A DNA stretch of 64,000 nt from Flagellimonas ochracea (GTDB lineage: Bacteria; Bacteroidota; Bacteroidia; Flavobacteriales; Flavobacteriaceae), in NCBI RefSeq assembly GCF_009903685.1, contig NZ_JAAABI010000001.1, forward strand, positions 992,001 through 1,056,000, read 5' to 3'. The notes beneath the pieces were generated by a model, which saw only the letters and a program-made list of their open reading frames with translations, did not search any database and had not been told where the DNA came from. This document shows positions 34,623 through 44,728 of the stretch, piece by piece (within the stretch, counting starts at the first letter, position 1; each line of letters starts with the position of its first letter). The position numbers were made by a program, and so were the translations under genes.

Positions 34623-35780
34623 TCAGTTTCCAATGATTTTCTTCCTTAAGTTCCCAATTTTTTCAAACGTTTGTCTGATAAAAAGCTTTTTTGTGGATTT
34701 GTAACCTATTCTTTTATAGTTATAGATAAACTTCCTCTCCCAATCCAGCTTGTTCGGGTTTTCTTCTTTAATGGTGGTGTCATAAAGGAAAAAATCGTTT
34801 CCATTTATTTGCCTGAGAATGTTATCCTCATGCGGTTTCAAGGATTTACCGTAGGACCTAACAATTTCGTAATCCATAATCTTGGAGGTCAACACATATC
34901 TTTTGTCCAAACAATTTTTATATCCAAATAAATCAACACATACTTCACTTTCTTTAAGCCCCAGTGCTATATGAAGCGTTTTATTCTCGTAGAATGCATC
35001 GTAAACCGCTAAAGCCTCCTTTGGATTGGAAAAACTATATTTTTTTTCTTCAGCATAATCCAACGGTACCTGATAAATAGTACTGTCATTGCCAACATGG
35101 GTGCCCGCATCACTAAAGTTGGTTGTCAATGCCACCTTTGGATACAAAAAGTATAGTTCTTTTTCAATCAAATAGGCAATATTGTATTTGAGCCAAGATT
35201 TGGGAGACCAACTGCGAACGTAAGAAGGAACCTCCTCAATTTCATCAATATCCGGATTTTTGTCATACCAATGCATAAAAGCTTGCCATTGATTTTTGGT
35301 CCAAGCCTGTCCCCAAGAAGAAGCAAATTGAAAGTACCAGTTATCGTATCCATCTTCCAAAGCTTTAAAATTATCTCGGGTGTGGACATTAAGCTGGTGA
35401 TTATACAGGGAAATACCTCCAATTTTTGATTGCTTAGATGAGAAATCAAGTGCCTGCTCTGCAAAAAGGTAAAAATTTGGTGAAACGAACAGATCATCCT
35501 CCAATACAATTACTGATCCATATTCCAAACTAAGGTTCCCACATTTTAGGATATGCTTTCGTAATCCCAAGTTGATTTCTTGGTACACTACTTTCTTAGA
35601 ACCATGTTTCCATTCAAAATCGTTGGCGATCTTGAGCACATCTTGGTTGTTGTCCGCCCTGTCAATACTGATAATCAAATCGATATCCTGACCGGAATAT
35701 TTTGCTTCAGACAAGGATTGCAACAATCTGGACAAAGACCTCGGTCTATTATACGCTACAACAACTATTGGAATCTTCAC
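34623..35780 (-). CDS. GT-A glycosyltransferase (GNT-I-like)
   Basis: A 385-residue transferase. It begins IPIVVVAYNRPRSLSRLLQSL and has YGSVIVLEDDLFVSPNFYLF, where EDD is the metal-binding motif as in the eukaryotic-like GNT-I family. 'DNWYFQFASSWGQAWTKNQW' is a conserved acceptor-side motif seen in bacterial capsule members. About 140 residues after the catalytic core look like an extra domain without recognisable motifs. It lies 181 bases upstream of the GT2 gene and 1 base after the acetyltransferase, in the main operon. Confidence 0.8.
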   Translation of the reverse strand: MKIPIVVVAYNRPRSLSRLLQSLSEAKYSGQDIDLIISIDRADNNQDVLKIANDFEWKHGSKKVVYQEINLGLRKHILKCGNLSLEYGSVIVLEDDLFVSPNFYLFAEQALDFSSKQSKIGGISLYNHQLNVHTRDNFKALEDGYDNWYFQFASSWGQAWTKNQWQAFMHWYDKNPDIDEIEEVPSYVRSWSPKSWLKYNIAYLIEKELYFLYPKVALTTNFSDAGTHVGNDSTIYQVPLDYAEEKKYSFSNPKEALAVYDAFYENKTLHIALGLKESEVCVDLFGYKNCLDKRYVLTSKIMDYEIVRSYGKSLKPHEDNILRQINGNDFFLYDTTIKEENPNKLDWERKFIYNYKRIGYKSTKKLFIRQTFEKIGNLRKKIIGN

Positions 35781-35781
35781 C

Positions 35782-36489
35782 TTATTGGTTGTTTAGGTGT
35801 CTTACAAACGCTTCTATATTCCTAAAATATTGGGCATGTTCCGCTATCCATGTCGTAGGTTTCTCCCACCATTTAAAATCCAATAAAAAGTCAATTTCGT
35901 CCTCTGTAAAACGTTTTTTTATGGGTTTTGCGGGTACTCCCCCAACTATGGTATAGGGTGGTACATCTTTGGTGACCAAGGCATTGGCCGCCACTATGGC
36001 CCCATCACCAATTCGTACTCCATCCATTAAGGATACGTTGGCTCCAATCCAAACATCATTTCCTATGGAAATGCTATAGCCGTCATCATGTGGTGTAGCA
36101 AATTCCTCAAAATACTGCTTATCAGCATAGGTGAAACCTACCGGAGTTTTTACGGCAAAAAAGGAAGGATGCGAAGACACAAAAGTGTTGGAAGGGTGCT
36201 TGCCAAATATACAGTCCACATTTTGGCCAATAGAACAATATCTCCCAATGTTAGCTTTGGCCAATTTAGCACCTTCTGCAATATAGGAGCCATAACCTAT
36301 TTTAGACCCCACAATTGCGCTGTTCTTTCCAAAGCCATTTTTTCCTTCACATTGTACTGAAAAACCAATGAAAGTCCCCTTTTGATAGGTGATGCCCTTT
36401 TTACGTTTTAGATAAATCCTTCTAAAAAAAATAGCCGCCCTAGTAAGAAAAGAGCTTGAGAGCACCCATTTTTTTATTGTATTGATCAT
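35782..36489 (-). CDS. CatB-type O-acetyltransferase, second copy
   Basis: A 235-residue hexapeptide acetyltransferase. '[54 protein letters not shown]' is the same catalytic block as in the copy at 29469-30113. The N-terminal helix and the insert '[18 protein letters not shown]' differ. The two copies are therefore paralogues with probably different acceptors. It is encoded between asnB and the GNT-I-like transferase with 34-base and 1-base gaps. Confidence 0.87.
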   Translation of the reverse strand: MINTIKKWVLSSSFLTRAAIFFRRIYLKRKKGITYQKGTFIGFSVQCEGKNGFGKNSAIVGSKIGYGSYIAEGAKLAKANIGRYCSIGQNVDCIFGKHPSNTFVSSHPSFFAVKTPVGFTYADKQYFEEFATPHDDGYSISIGNDVWIGANVSLMDGVRIGDGAIVAANALVTKDVPPYTIVGGVPAKPIKKRFTEDEIDFLLDFKWWEKPTTWIAEHAQYFRNIEAFVRHLNNQ

Positions 36490-36523
36490 AATTCTTTTTT
36501 AGGCAATAGGGTCCTGATAGCGA

Positions 36524-38386
36524 TTAACCAGCTTGCATATTTACAGCATTCCTTTTAAGCACTGCATTGCCCCAAATGTAGGGAGATAAATCAGACCAGC
36601 ATTTCTGAGCTTCCGTAAAGTTGTGATTTTCCTTTTTTACGATTGCCGTTATTTTACTTCGCAATTGGTTGGGATCCGTCACCAAATTTGATTGCAAAAA
36701 ATCATTGGAATTAACTACATCCAAAAACCACTCCGATAGGTCATTCTGCATCCAATCCACAATAGGTGAGCTAAAGCCTATCTTGGACTTGCGCCATGTA
36801 ACCTCCTTAGGCAGGTATGGGTCCAGGGCATCCCTGACAATCCTTTTGGTATATCCATTGCCTATTTTGCTCGAATACGGCAAGGAGTTTACAAAACTTA
36901 CAATTCTATGATCCATGAACGGCATACGTATTTCTACTCCATTAATCATGGCATAACGATCATAATTGCGCAAAAGCGTAGGCAAAATGTTCTCATGGAA
37001 CATGGAATAGAGATACTGCGAGAGATTATCCAATTTCCCAAAGTTGCGATGGGAATTGTCCACCGAGGGCATTTTTTTGCCTAAAATCTTCTTGCCCATT
37101 TTCCTCATCATGTAATTGGTGTATAGTTTAAGGTTACCTACGCGATTGTACTGTACCGTATCTTCATTGATCGAGCCTTGATAGATATTTAAAATATCCT
37201 TAGTGTTCTTTGGATTGAAGCGAGCATCCCAGAGGCTTTCTAAAGCGCCTTGTTGATAACCGCTCAGAAGTTCATCCGCCCCATGTCCGTCCAAGGTAAC
37301 CGTGGTGCCATTTTCTTTCACGGCGCCATACAACATGATCATGGGTAAAGGAGAGGTAATATACAAGTCTTCAAACAGATAGAAATAGTGTTCCAAGTTG
37401 TCCCAGTGTTTCAATGGGTCAATGTCCACGAAAGTGGCCCCAATTCCCAGATGGTCGGTAACCATTTTTGCATAATGGGATTCATCCAGGGGGGTCCCAG
37501 GAAAGGATGCCACAAAGGCATGCTGCCAATCATCTGAATAGCTCTTGTTATTTCTTGCCAAGTTGGCCATAGCTGCTATCGTAGCGCTACTGTCCAATCC
37601 ACCACTTAGGGCTGTTCCAATGGTTACATCGGAACGCATTCTCAATTTACAGGAATCCATAAAGAGTTCCCTAAAACGTTCTACTTGTTCCTCATAGCGT
37701 TTGGGCACTTCCACCAAATGATCTAAAGTGTTCCAGTACCTGTATAGTTTTAGTTCACCATTTTCATAATGTCCGTTATGCCCTGCGGGAAAGCGCTTAA
37801 TGTCTTTAATCAGGCATTTTTCGGTAGATTCATAGAAAAAAATGTTCTTCTTCATCCAATGAAAGTCCTCAGAAACCTCCAATTTTTCCATAAACGGAAA
37901 TATGGCCTTCATTTCAGAAGCAAAAACAAACTTCCCATCAATATGTGCATAGAACAATGGCTTTTTTCCGTACCGATCTCGGGACATGAACAGTTTTTTG
38001 GTCTCAGCGTCCCAAATGGCCAAGGCCCACATACCATTAAATTTTAACACACAATCCTCTCCCCATTGGATATAGGCCTTTAGAAGCACCTCTGTATCGG
38101 AAGTAGACCTGAAATTGTGCCCTAAAGCCTGTAACTCCTGTTGTATTTCCAAGAAATTATAGATTTCGCCATTGAAAATAACGGCATACCTTTTACTTTC
38201 ATGAAACATGGGTTGGTGCCCATTGGCAGAAATATCCAAAATGGAAAGCCTTCTATGCCCCAGGGAAACCTCATCGGAGATGTTTTCAATTCCATAACTG
38301 TCCGGACCCCTATGGGTCAACGTATTCAAGGCATGTTTGAACACTTCATGGTCTGAGGCAGGGATTGTTCCTAAAATACCGCACAT
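36524..38386 (-). CDS. asnB: Asparagine synthase-like glutamine amidotransferase
   Basis: A 620-residue AsnB-family enzyme. After Met removal the N-terminal Cys2 (MCGILG) is the glutaminase nucleophile. 'RLSILDISANGHQPM' and 'FNGEIYN' complete the GATase domain. TALSGGLDSSATIAAM is the ATP-pyrophosphatase P-loop. In polysaccharide loci such proteins (WbpS type) amidate uronic acids rather than make asparagine. Because this gene lies inside the capsule operon with wecB/wecC and ugd, uronamide formation is my preferred reading, though true asparagine synthesis cannot be excluded. Confidence 0.88.
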   Translation of the reverse strand: MCGILGTIPASDHEVFKHALNTLTHRGPDSYGIENISDEVSLGHRRLSILDISANGHQPMFHESKRYAVIFNGEIYNFLEIQQELQALGHNFRSTSDTEVLLKAYIQWGEDCVLKFNGMWALAIWDAETKKLFMSRDRYGKKPLFYAHIDGKFVFASEMKAIFPFMEKLEVSEDFHWMKKNIFFYESTEKCLIKDIKRFPAGHNGHYENGELKLYRYWNTLDHLVEVPKRYEEQVERFRELFMDSCKLRMRSDVTIGTALSGGLDSSATIAAMANLARNNKSYSDDWQHAFVASFPGTPLDESHYAKMVTDHLGIGATFVDIDPLKHWDNLEHYFYLFEDLYITSPLPMIMLYGAVKENGTTVTLDGHGADELLSGYQQGALESLWDARFNPKNTKDILNIYQGSINEDTVQYNRVGNLKLYTNYMMRKMGKKILGKKMPSVDNSHRNFGKLDNLSQYLYSMFHENILPTLLRNYDRYAMINGVEIRMPFMDHRIVSFVNSLPYSSKIGNGYTKRIVRDALDPYLPKEVTWRKSKIGFSSPIVDWMQNDLSEWFLDVVNSNDFLQSNLVTDPNQLRSKITAIVKKENHNFTEAQKCWSDLSPYIWGNAVLKRNAVNMQAG

Positions 38387-38533
38387 AAGCTAAAAATGAA
38401 CTATATTATTCGTGATTGATTACTTATTCAAATTTTATAGGCATACAACAAAAATTGTCGACAAAAATTGACAAATTCTAATTTTGCCTAGTTATTGCTC
38501 CTATCAACTGAGCAAACACTCCCTTTGCTCTAT

Positions 38534-39709
38534 TTATGTCTCAATTTCAATTATTCGTTTAACAATTCCTTGATAAAAACAAAAGAAGAAAAAAAGATAT
38601 ATGTTACCTTCTAAAATAGGTTCTCCAAAGAAAAATATTAAGGTTACAATAGTAAACAAGCCAAGACATATTCTTAATGAGGGATCTATATTATTTGAAA
38701 ACACAATTTTTTTGGTGTTGGTTATTGATTTCACAGTAAAAACAAGTAAAAAAAACAGGGATAAAAGACCGGAAACCTTTGCTGTATCTATCCACAGATT
38801 ATGTCCATATTCTTCTCCTTGCCATCCCAATGGGTGTTCAAACATATTAGCAAATCCATTTAACCAAAGTTCAGTTCTTCCCCCAGCACTTGAAGCACTG
38901 GTCGTTCCCTCTGTTAAACGATGTCCAAGTGTTGAGAAATAATCAGCTTCAAGATCAATGCTCACAAAATTTAAAAGTAAAAGGGAAATTACGATAAGCT
39001 GAATTATAAATATGAATTTATCCTTTGGTTTTAGAATTATTATCTGATAAACAATACTAAACAACAACGAAAATACTGTAAGGGTAATCAGAGTTCTACT
39101 CCCAAGACGAAAGGAACAAAGTATTGTAACGAAGTAAAAAAATAAAAGTATCAGTCTACCAAAAACATTTAAAAACCTACTTTTTGAAATAATAAAGCTA
39201 GGAAAAGTTACATTGTAAATTAAGTAACCAGCCATTCCCGTAGCCAGAATCTCCCGACCATCCCAAACACTACTAAAATCCCTATTAACCTGGGCAAACC
39301 CTCCCTCCAAAATATCTTTCAAAACCGTAGCGACAGAAGAAGCCGAATAAATAACGGCAAAAGAAATCAGTAAAAAGAAAATATCTTTTTGACTTAGTTT
39401 ATTTGAAATCAAATACTTGCCAAAAATGTAGAAAGAAAAAGGGAAAATCGCTTGGATAATTAAGATTTGAATTCCTGAGTCTCCACCCCCTAAAAAATCA
39501 AATGAAGTATATATGAAAGAAAAAAGAATTAAAATTAATGCTTCAGAATCAATTAGCTTGGTTATACTTCCAATCTTAAAAGCAACAACATATATAACTA
39601 TCAGATAACCAATGTAGATTACAAGGGAGTATGGATTGAGAAGAAATAGGAACATTAACATCAATCCAATTATATCCACCTTTTTTAGGAAGCCTTTGCC
39701 GAACATCAA
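38534..39709 (-). CDS. wzy: O-antigen polymerase-like membrane protein (Wzy candidate)
   Basis: A 391-residue protein with about ten hydrophobic segments spread over the whole length and a larger periplasmic loop near 290-335. The loop contains SSAGGRTELWLNGFANMFEHPLGWQGEEYGHNLWID, which fits the Wzy pattern (GR...W...HPL.G....HN). Wzy joins the lipid-linked repeat units. Wzy proteins are poorly conserved, so the call rests on topology, this loop motif and the presence of a flippase gene in the same operon. The start is ATG at 39709 (MMFGKGFLKKVD). Confidence 0.78.
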   Translation of the reverse strand: MMFGKGFLKKVDIIGLMLMFLFLLNPYSLVIYIGYLIVIYVVAFKIGSITKLIDSEALILILFSFIYTSFDFLGGGDSGIQILIIQAIFPFSFYIFGKYLISNKLSQKDIFFLLISFAVIYSASSVATVLKDILEGGFAQVNRDFSSVWDGREILATGMAGYLIYNVTFPSFIISKSRFLNVFGRLILLFFYFVTILCSFRLGSRTLITLTVFSLLFSIVYQIIILKPKDKFIFIIQLIVISLLLLNFVSIDLEADYFSTLGHRLTEGTTSASSAGGRTELWLNGFANMFEHPLGWQGEEYGHNLWIDTAKVSGLLSLFFLLVFTVKSITNTKKIVFSNNIDPSLRICLGLFTIVTLIFFFGEPILEGNIYLFFFFCFYQGIVKRIIEIET

Positions 39710-39853
39710 GAATAAATTAAAAGGACCAAATCTTAAACAATTTCATTTATTAAATAGCATCCTATTTTTAAAATCTTTATAAAAAACTTGTTTTAGTAAA
39801 GAAAAAATCAAATCACATCAAAAATATAATCTGAAAGTATACGTGTTGAAAAT

Positions 39854-41092
39854 CTATATTTTCTCTATTTTATTTCTTGCAAATAAGCGTCTTACTAGAA
39901 GATTCTTAAGACTTTTATGACCAGAGGAATATATTGTCATCCTGCGAAAAAAGTCCATATTTGTTGATAGCAACCATGTTGTCAAAAAATTGGGTTTGTC
40001 AAAGCTATCTTTATAAATTTTGAGAATTTCGGTTCGGCTTTTTGTTGAATTTTGACTGTTGTTATCTCCAAGTGCATTTTTTGCAATTTCCAAATAATTA
40101 AAGCTCTTCTTAATTTCGCTTGCCCGTTGACTAATTAGAATATTGATCTTATCTTCAATAATTAATTTAACCGCAGAGATAATTCCTTTTTTTGTATTTG
40201 CCACCAAACCACCACGTTTGTGACCCACGACTTCACATTGACTGTTATCATTCCATGGTGTACTTAAGGTTACAACAGGGGTGCCACATAATATACATTC
40301 ACATAAGACAATACCAAAACTTTCGCCCTGCTCCGCAATATGTAGCATTAACTTCATAGATGAATAGGCTATGCGAAGTTTATCGTCCCCAATAATTTTG
40401 TGAATATGTCGTATCCGATCTTTATAAGTGGATTTATCTGCAAAGGATAATATTCCATTTGGTGCATTGACAAGCAACAAATAAATATTACTGTTGTATT
40501 GGGCCAAATTATTGAATACTTCAATGAGCATCGGTGACCATTTGCCTGGAAAAGCTTGACCAATTCTACCAATTACAATTCCATCTTCTGGAATTTGAAG
40601 CGTTTCCCTAAACTCTTTGATGGCTTCTGCAGTTGCTGGAGAAAAACTTTCGATCCTAATTGGGTTAGGAACTATCCTAGATTTGAATTCTGCTCCTCCT
40701 TTCAATTTAAAAATCCAGTCAGCCCAAGTACTAAGTTGGAATGACTCATCCATTAAATCAGCCCATGGCGTAGGTCTAGAGAAAACATTGGTTTCGATAA
40801 ACCTACAGTGCGAGCTCTGATTTTTTTCAACAATTAGGCGAACATCTTCTTCTCGAAGTCCGGTTGAATGAAAATGTATGATTCCCGGTTCCCAACCCTC
40901 AATTTTATCAATATCCTTCATTCCATCCAAAACCTCAACTTCAGGATTTATTTCATTTATGCGAGACCCTAAACCGTAAAGTGTCAAAACTTTGGATTCA
41001 TGACCAAGTTCATGATAAGATTCAGCAAAAATTTGTGCTGTTCTTTGGGTTCCCCCAAAGTCAAGGTCCATGACAACCGTCAAAATTTTCAT
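39854..41092 (-). CDS. Glycosyltransferase family 4
   Basis: A 412-residue GT-B enzyme. VVMDLDFGGTQRTAQIFAESY is the acceptor-side glycine loop, VIGRIGQAFPGKW starts the donor domain, and AEQGESFGIVLCECILCGTPVVT has the full E-x7-E signature. GTPVVTLSTPWNDNSQCEVVGHKRGG is also typical. It is second in the main operon, 4 bases after the flippase. Sugar specificity is unknown. Confidence 0.87.
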   Translation of the reverse strand: MKILTVVMDLDFGGTQRTAQIFAESYHELGHESKVLTLYGLGSRINEINPEVEVLDGMKDIDKIEGWEPGIIHFHSTGLREEDVRLIVEKNQSSHCRFIETNVFSRPTPWADLMDESFQLSTWADWIFKLKGGAEFKSRIVPNPIRIESFSPATAEAIKEFRETLQIPEDGIVIGRIGQAFPGKWSPMLIEVFNNLAQYNSNIYLLLVNAPNGILSFADKSTYKDRIRHIHKIIGDDKLRIAYSSMKLMLHIAEQGESFGIVLCECILCGTPVVTLSTPWNDNSQCEVVGHKRGGLVANTKKGIISAVKLIIEDKINILISQRASEIKKSFNYLEIAKNALGDNNSQNSTKSRTEILKIYKDSFDKPNFLTTWLLSTNMDFFRRMTIYSSGHKSLKNLLVRRLFARNKIEKI

Positions 41093-41096
41093 GCGA

Positions 41097-42410
41097 TTAT
41101 TTGAATTTTGTTAACCCAGATAACTTTAAATAAAATATCCACCTTGCTTTCTTTAAAAAGAGATCCATAAAAAAATTGATTAGCAAATCCGCAATCAATG
41201 TGGCAAATGCCGCTCCTATAATTCCGTAACTTGGAATCAAAACTAAGTTTAGAACAATATTCACGATGGTAAGGGAAATCTGTTTTAAGAATATAGTTTT
41301 TTGATATTTTTTTATAGTGAGCAGCTTATTAGTAATTATTCCCAAAAATGTTAGTGGAATGGTCCAAATTAAAATAGTAAGAATCAACGCACTATCCATA
41401 AATTCTTCACCGTACAAAATCTTTATCACAAAGTTGGACATAATACTTACTATAAAGGCAATCAGGCATAAGAAATAGAAAATAAACCGTATCACTTTGA
41501 TTATTAAATCATCGTTTTGGTTACCCACAGAACTTACCAGCCTAGGAAAAAAACTTTTCATAAGCGCCATGGGTATAAATGCAGAAAGTTCCGCCAATCT
41601 GACTCCAACGGAATAAATCCCCAATCTTTCTAGTGAAACATATTCTTTTAGCATAATTTGATCAATTCGTAAGCCCACGGATATGGCAAAACCGCTTAAA
41701 ATTAATGGCCAACTTTCGTTGATCATATCTTTGGATAGAGCAAAGTTAAATTTTGAAAGTATAATTTTATGATTGTTCCTTCTAAAAACCAATAAATAAC
41801 CTAATCCTTTGATTAAACCTTCCAATGGAATAAGCAAAACGAAAGCGCTTAGCGGAAACTCAGAAACAATAAAAATTATCTTTAAAGAATAAAATAAAAT
41901 TAGTATAGCAGAATTTACCTTGACAATCCTTTTGCTTTCAATAATGGATTGCAGATATAGGTCAACAACTGAAAAACAGTTAAAAATGGTAGAACCAACA
42001 ACTATTAGAATAAATATTCCTGTTTGTTCTTTTTCGTAGTCAAATATACTTACGACTATCAAGGCCAAAATTGTGGTCAGAGCAGCTCCGAAAGCTTTTA
42101 TGATAAATCCAGTACTTACCAATTCATCTTTTTTTGATGGAAATTTCACCAAATCCCTGACCAAAATCTGATCAATTCCAAAAGATGCCAGGGATGTAAA
42201 AAGAACAGAAAAGCTTAGTACATAGCTATATAAACCAAATTCATCCGGTCCAAGATATCTAGTAACCCAGACTCCAATGAATAGTCCGGCCAATAAACTA
42301 AGCATCCTTTCAAAAAAAAGCCAACCCGTGTTAACTACGATTTTTTCTGAAGAATCACTCTGTATTGGAACTCCTAACTTTCTTAGTGCAGATATTAGTA
42401 TCTTGAACAT
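41097..42410 (-). CDS. wzx: Polysaccharide flippase (Wzx type)
   Basis: A 437-residue integral membrane protein of the MATE/MVF superfamily with about 12 helices. Early family features are VNTGWLFFERMLSLLAGLFIGVWVTRYLGPDEFGLYSYVLSF (about 25-66), including the characteristic 'RYLGP..FG' turn. It should flip the undecaprenyl-linked repeat unit to the periplasm. It begins the long minus-strand operon that continues to 23236. The upstream gap of 230 bases holds the operon promoter and the terminator of the beta-helix gene. Confidence 0.9.
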   Translation of the reverse strand: MFKILISALRKLGVPIQSDSSEKIVVNTGWLFFERMLSLLAGLFIGVWVTRYLGPDEFGLYSYVLSFSVLFTSLASFGIDQILVRDLVKFPSKKDELVSTGFIIKAFGAALTTILALIVVSIFDYEKEQTGIFILIVVGSTIFNCFSVVDLYLQSIIESKRIVKVNSAILILFYSLKIIFIVSEFPLSAFVLLIPLEGLIKGLGYLLVFRRNNHKIILSKFNFALSKDMINESWPLILSGFAISVGLRIDQIMLKEYVSLERLGIYSVGVRLAELSAFIPMALMKSFFPRLVSSVGNQNDDLIIKVIRFIFYFLCLIAFIVSIMSNFVIKILYGEEFMDSALILTILIWTIPLTFLGIITNKLLTIKKYQKTIFLKQISLTIVNIVLNLVLIPSYGIIGAAFATLIADLLINFFMDLFLKKARWIFYLKLSGLTKFK

Positions 42411-42573
42411 GGCCGGTTTTTGGTTGGGTCAATTATATCACTGAAAGTATAACGGATAAATACTATTATAATTTTCCAAGAGAAAAGTTTGATTTTAGAT
42501 TTTCAAAATTGATAATAATTAACCTTTTAAAAAAAGATATTCAGAAGTAATTCAATACTAATTCCTCGTGAAA

Positions 42574-42606
42574 TAAAAAAAACCTCTTTTGATAAAGAGG
42601 TTTTTC
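42574..42606 (-). terminator. Rho-independent terminator
   Basis: AACCTCTTT/AAAGAGGTT stem with a 5-base loop, followed on the minus strand by a T tract (complement of AATAAAAAAAA). It ends the beta-helix lipoprotein mRNA 32 bases after its stop codon and insulates the flippase operon. Confidence 0.8.
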
Positions 42607-42637
42607 TGTTTTCCGATGTTTTTTTAAAAATAAAAAA

Positions 42638-44728
42638 TCAATTCGGGGTTGTGGTTAAAGTTGTACCTCCATCACCAAAGCTGTTTGTTATCACTGGATT
42701 TGCGGAACCAGTATAGCCTATTGCACCTGTGCCAACTGCCCCGGAAACATCACAATCAATAATTCTATTGGTGTTGTTCATTGTTATTCCAGGGTTCGTT
42801 CCAATTATCATAAACGGATAGGTTGGCAATCCTGCCGTTCCAGTGTAGTTGATATCCACGTTTTCAAAAGTAGTATTTAGAACATCGCTATCTTCTGAAC
42901 AAAGAACGCCACCGAAAGAACCACCTGTTGACACTTTCTGATTGATGTTTATGGTGATATTTTTGAAAGTAAAATCGTTCAAATCCATTGGAGACGGATA
43001 AGACCTTCGAAACGCACCCCAAGAACTTCCCATACCCCTGTCAATGTCTAGATTAATAGTGTTATTCTCAAATGTCATACCACCATTACTGGATATCATA
43101 TACTTGTTCAAAAGAATAAAATAGTTGGTAATCGTATTATTTATAAAGACTATGGATTTGTCTAGAAAACCAGAGTTTGATCCAGCGCTATTACTTCCAT
43201 TCCCAAATGCAACATTCCTCTGAAGCATAATATGGTCCGCTTCAAAAACATTGTTCTCTATTCTACAATTCATTGCCTCTGTAATACCAAATGCGGGGTT
43301 TCTTGCTTCCCCTATGGTTCTAATCGTATTTCCAATCACGTTTACATTATGCAATGGCCTTTGAGGACTTAAAGGGAATATATGGAGTAAAGCCGCTTGA
43401 GCCCCACTAAAAATCCAATCGTTCGTGGCACTTTCAATATAATTGTTAGTAATCTGGCAGTTACTGGCATTCACTTTCAATGCCCTACGCTGACAGGCAA
43501 TAAATTCATTATTGTTGAATGTAATGTTGGCCTTGTTAGTTTCATGATCGTAGCCCCCAAATCCATATTTACTTCTATAGTAAAAGCCTTCGGCATCATC
43601 ACCATATATATTCTCTATTCTGGTATTTTGTATCAATTGCTCGCTTGCATTGTTTGTCCCAACGTTCAGGCTGATAGCCTTAGAGACTCCAAAAGGAGAA
43701 TTATTAGCATTGTTATCACTTGTGGCACCTATGTTCTCAATAACACCGTTCAAGAAAGAGCCACCGACAAAATTGTTCGATATGTCTATTTTCAATCCAG
43801 TTCCACGGGCATAGGCACCTCCTGGAGATAGATAATTTTGAATAACCACATTATCGAAATAGTAACTAGTTATACCATTAAGATAGATTGCTCTACTAGC
43901 CAAATTTTGACCATTAAAAGTACCATTGGTTATTTCAACATTCATGTTAGCAAACTCAAACATGTACTTATGTTGGTTATCCGTGCTACTGCCATGACTT
44001 AACGATGCTGAACTTGTAGTCCTTACCAAAGCACCATTCATATTCCAATTAAAGGTACCAGATCTACTGTGTCTTGTTTCTAGGTTCTTTATATATGTCG
44101 AGCCTGTCTGACCCAGTGCATATTGACTTTGCCCTATCAAAGTCGAAAGCGCCTCGTCATCTGCCGTTGAGTCACCACCATCTGCACCAAAATTCTCGGG
44201 TGTTAATCTAGACTTATCATAGATTTGTGTAAAGGTAACGTCAGGAGAAAAAACCGGCTTATAGGCAGTCTCAATAAAAGCACCATTTAAGTTAATGTTT
44301 CTTCCACTGATAATGCCTCCTGCAGGTTCAATGGTTTGATTTTCAGAAAAGGTGCATCCAGAACAATCGAACGAATTTGTAATCACTGCTTTGAACTCCG
44401 CATAATCGGGATTTGAAATATCTGCCGCAGACTCAGGATAGTAGACCCCAGAAATCTTATTGGTGTTTTCAAAGTCCGGATCCTCTGGAGGAGGAGGAGG
44501 GCCATCAGAATCGCCGTCTCCATCATCTGTGTTGTCGTTATTACCATCGTTGTTAGTATCTTCAGAACCAGAGTTTTCGTCTTCCGAACCACTCTGTTCT
44601 TCTATCTCTTCTTCCTGTTCTATGATTGCTTCGTAGAATAGGTCACTGTCCTTCTCACAAGAGGAAAAAGTAAACATAAAAAGGACAATTAAAAACATGG
44701 TAGGTAGGTGGGTATGTAATTTTTTCAT
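42638..44728 (-). CDS. Surface lipoprotein with right-handed beta-helix
   Basis: A 696-residue lipoprotein. The signal peptide ends FTFSSC, with Cys24 lipidated, and is followed by the acidic EKDSD expected of Bacteroidota surface-export signals. Residues 36-88 form a very acidic, Ser/Glu/Asp/Asn-rich linker ending PPPPP, which can hold the domain off the membrane. The rest is dominated by short Asn-rich turns (VNVIGNTIRTIG, ITNNYIES, CRIENNVFEAD) in the rhythm of right-handed parallel beta-helices, as in pectate lyases and carbohydrate epimerases. A phage-tailspike-like 'TPENFGADGGDSTADDEAL' begins the helix. It likely binds or cuts a polysaccharide, perhaps the one made here. No catalytic residue can be named from the sequence. 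Confidence 0.8.
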   Translation of the reverse strand: MKKLHTHLPTMFLIVLFMFTFSSCEKDSDLFYEAIIEQEEEIEEQSGSEDENSGSEDTNNDGNNDNTDDGDGDSDGPPPPPEDPDFENTNKISGVYYPESAADISNPDYAEFKAVITNSFDCSGCTFSENQTIEPAGGIISGRNINLNGAFIETAYKPVFSPDVTFTQIYDKSRLTPENFGADGGDSTADDEALSTLIGQSQYALGQTGSTYIKNLETRHSRSGTFNWNMNGALVRTTSSASLSHGSSTDNQHKYMFEFANMNVEITNGTFNGQNLASRAIYLNGITSYYFDNVVIQNYLSPGGAYARGTGLKIDISNNFVGGSFLNGVIENIGATSDNNANNSPFGVSKAISLNVGTNNASEQLIQNTRIENIYGDDAEGFYYRSKYGFGGYDHETNKANITFNNNEFIACQRRALKVNASNCQITNNYIESATNDWIFSGAQAALLHIFPLSPQRPLHNVNVIGNTIRTIGEARNPAFGITEAMNCRIENNVFEADHIMLQRNVAFGNGSNSAGSNSGFLDKSIVFINNTITNYFILLNKYMISSNGGMTFENNTINLDIDRGMGSSWGAFRRSYPSPMDLNDFTFKNITININQKVSTGGSFGGVLCSEDSDVLNTTFENVDINYTGTAGLPTYPFMIIGTNPGITMNNTNRIIDCDVSGAVGTGAIGYTGSANPVITNSFGDGGTTLTTTPN

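Noticed and set aside
42580-42606. Hairpin considered as a riboswitch or small RNA
   Set aside because: It is a simple stem with a T tract right after a stop codon, a normal terminator.
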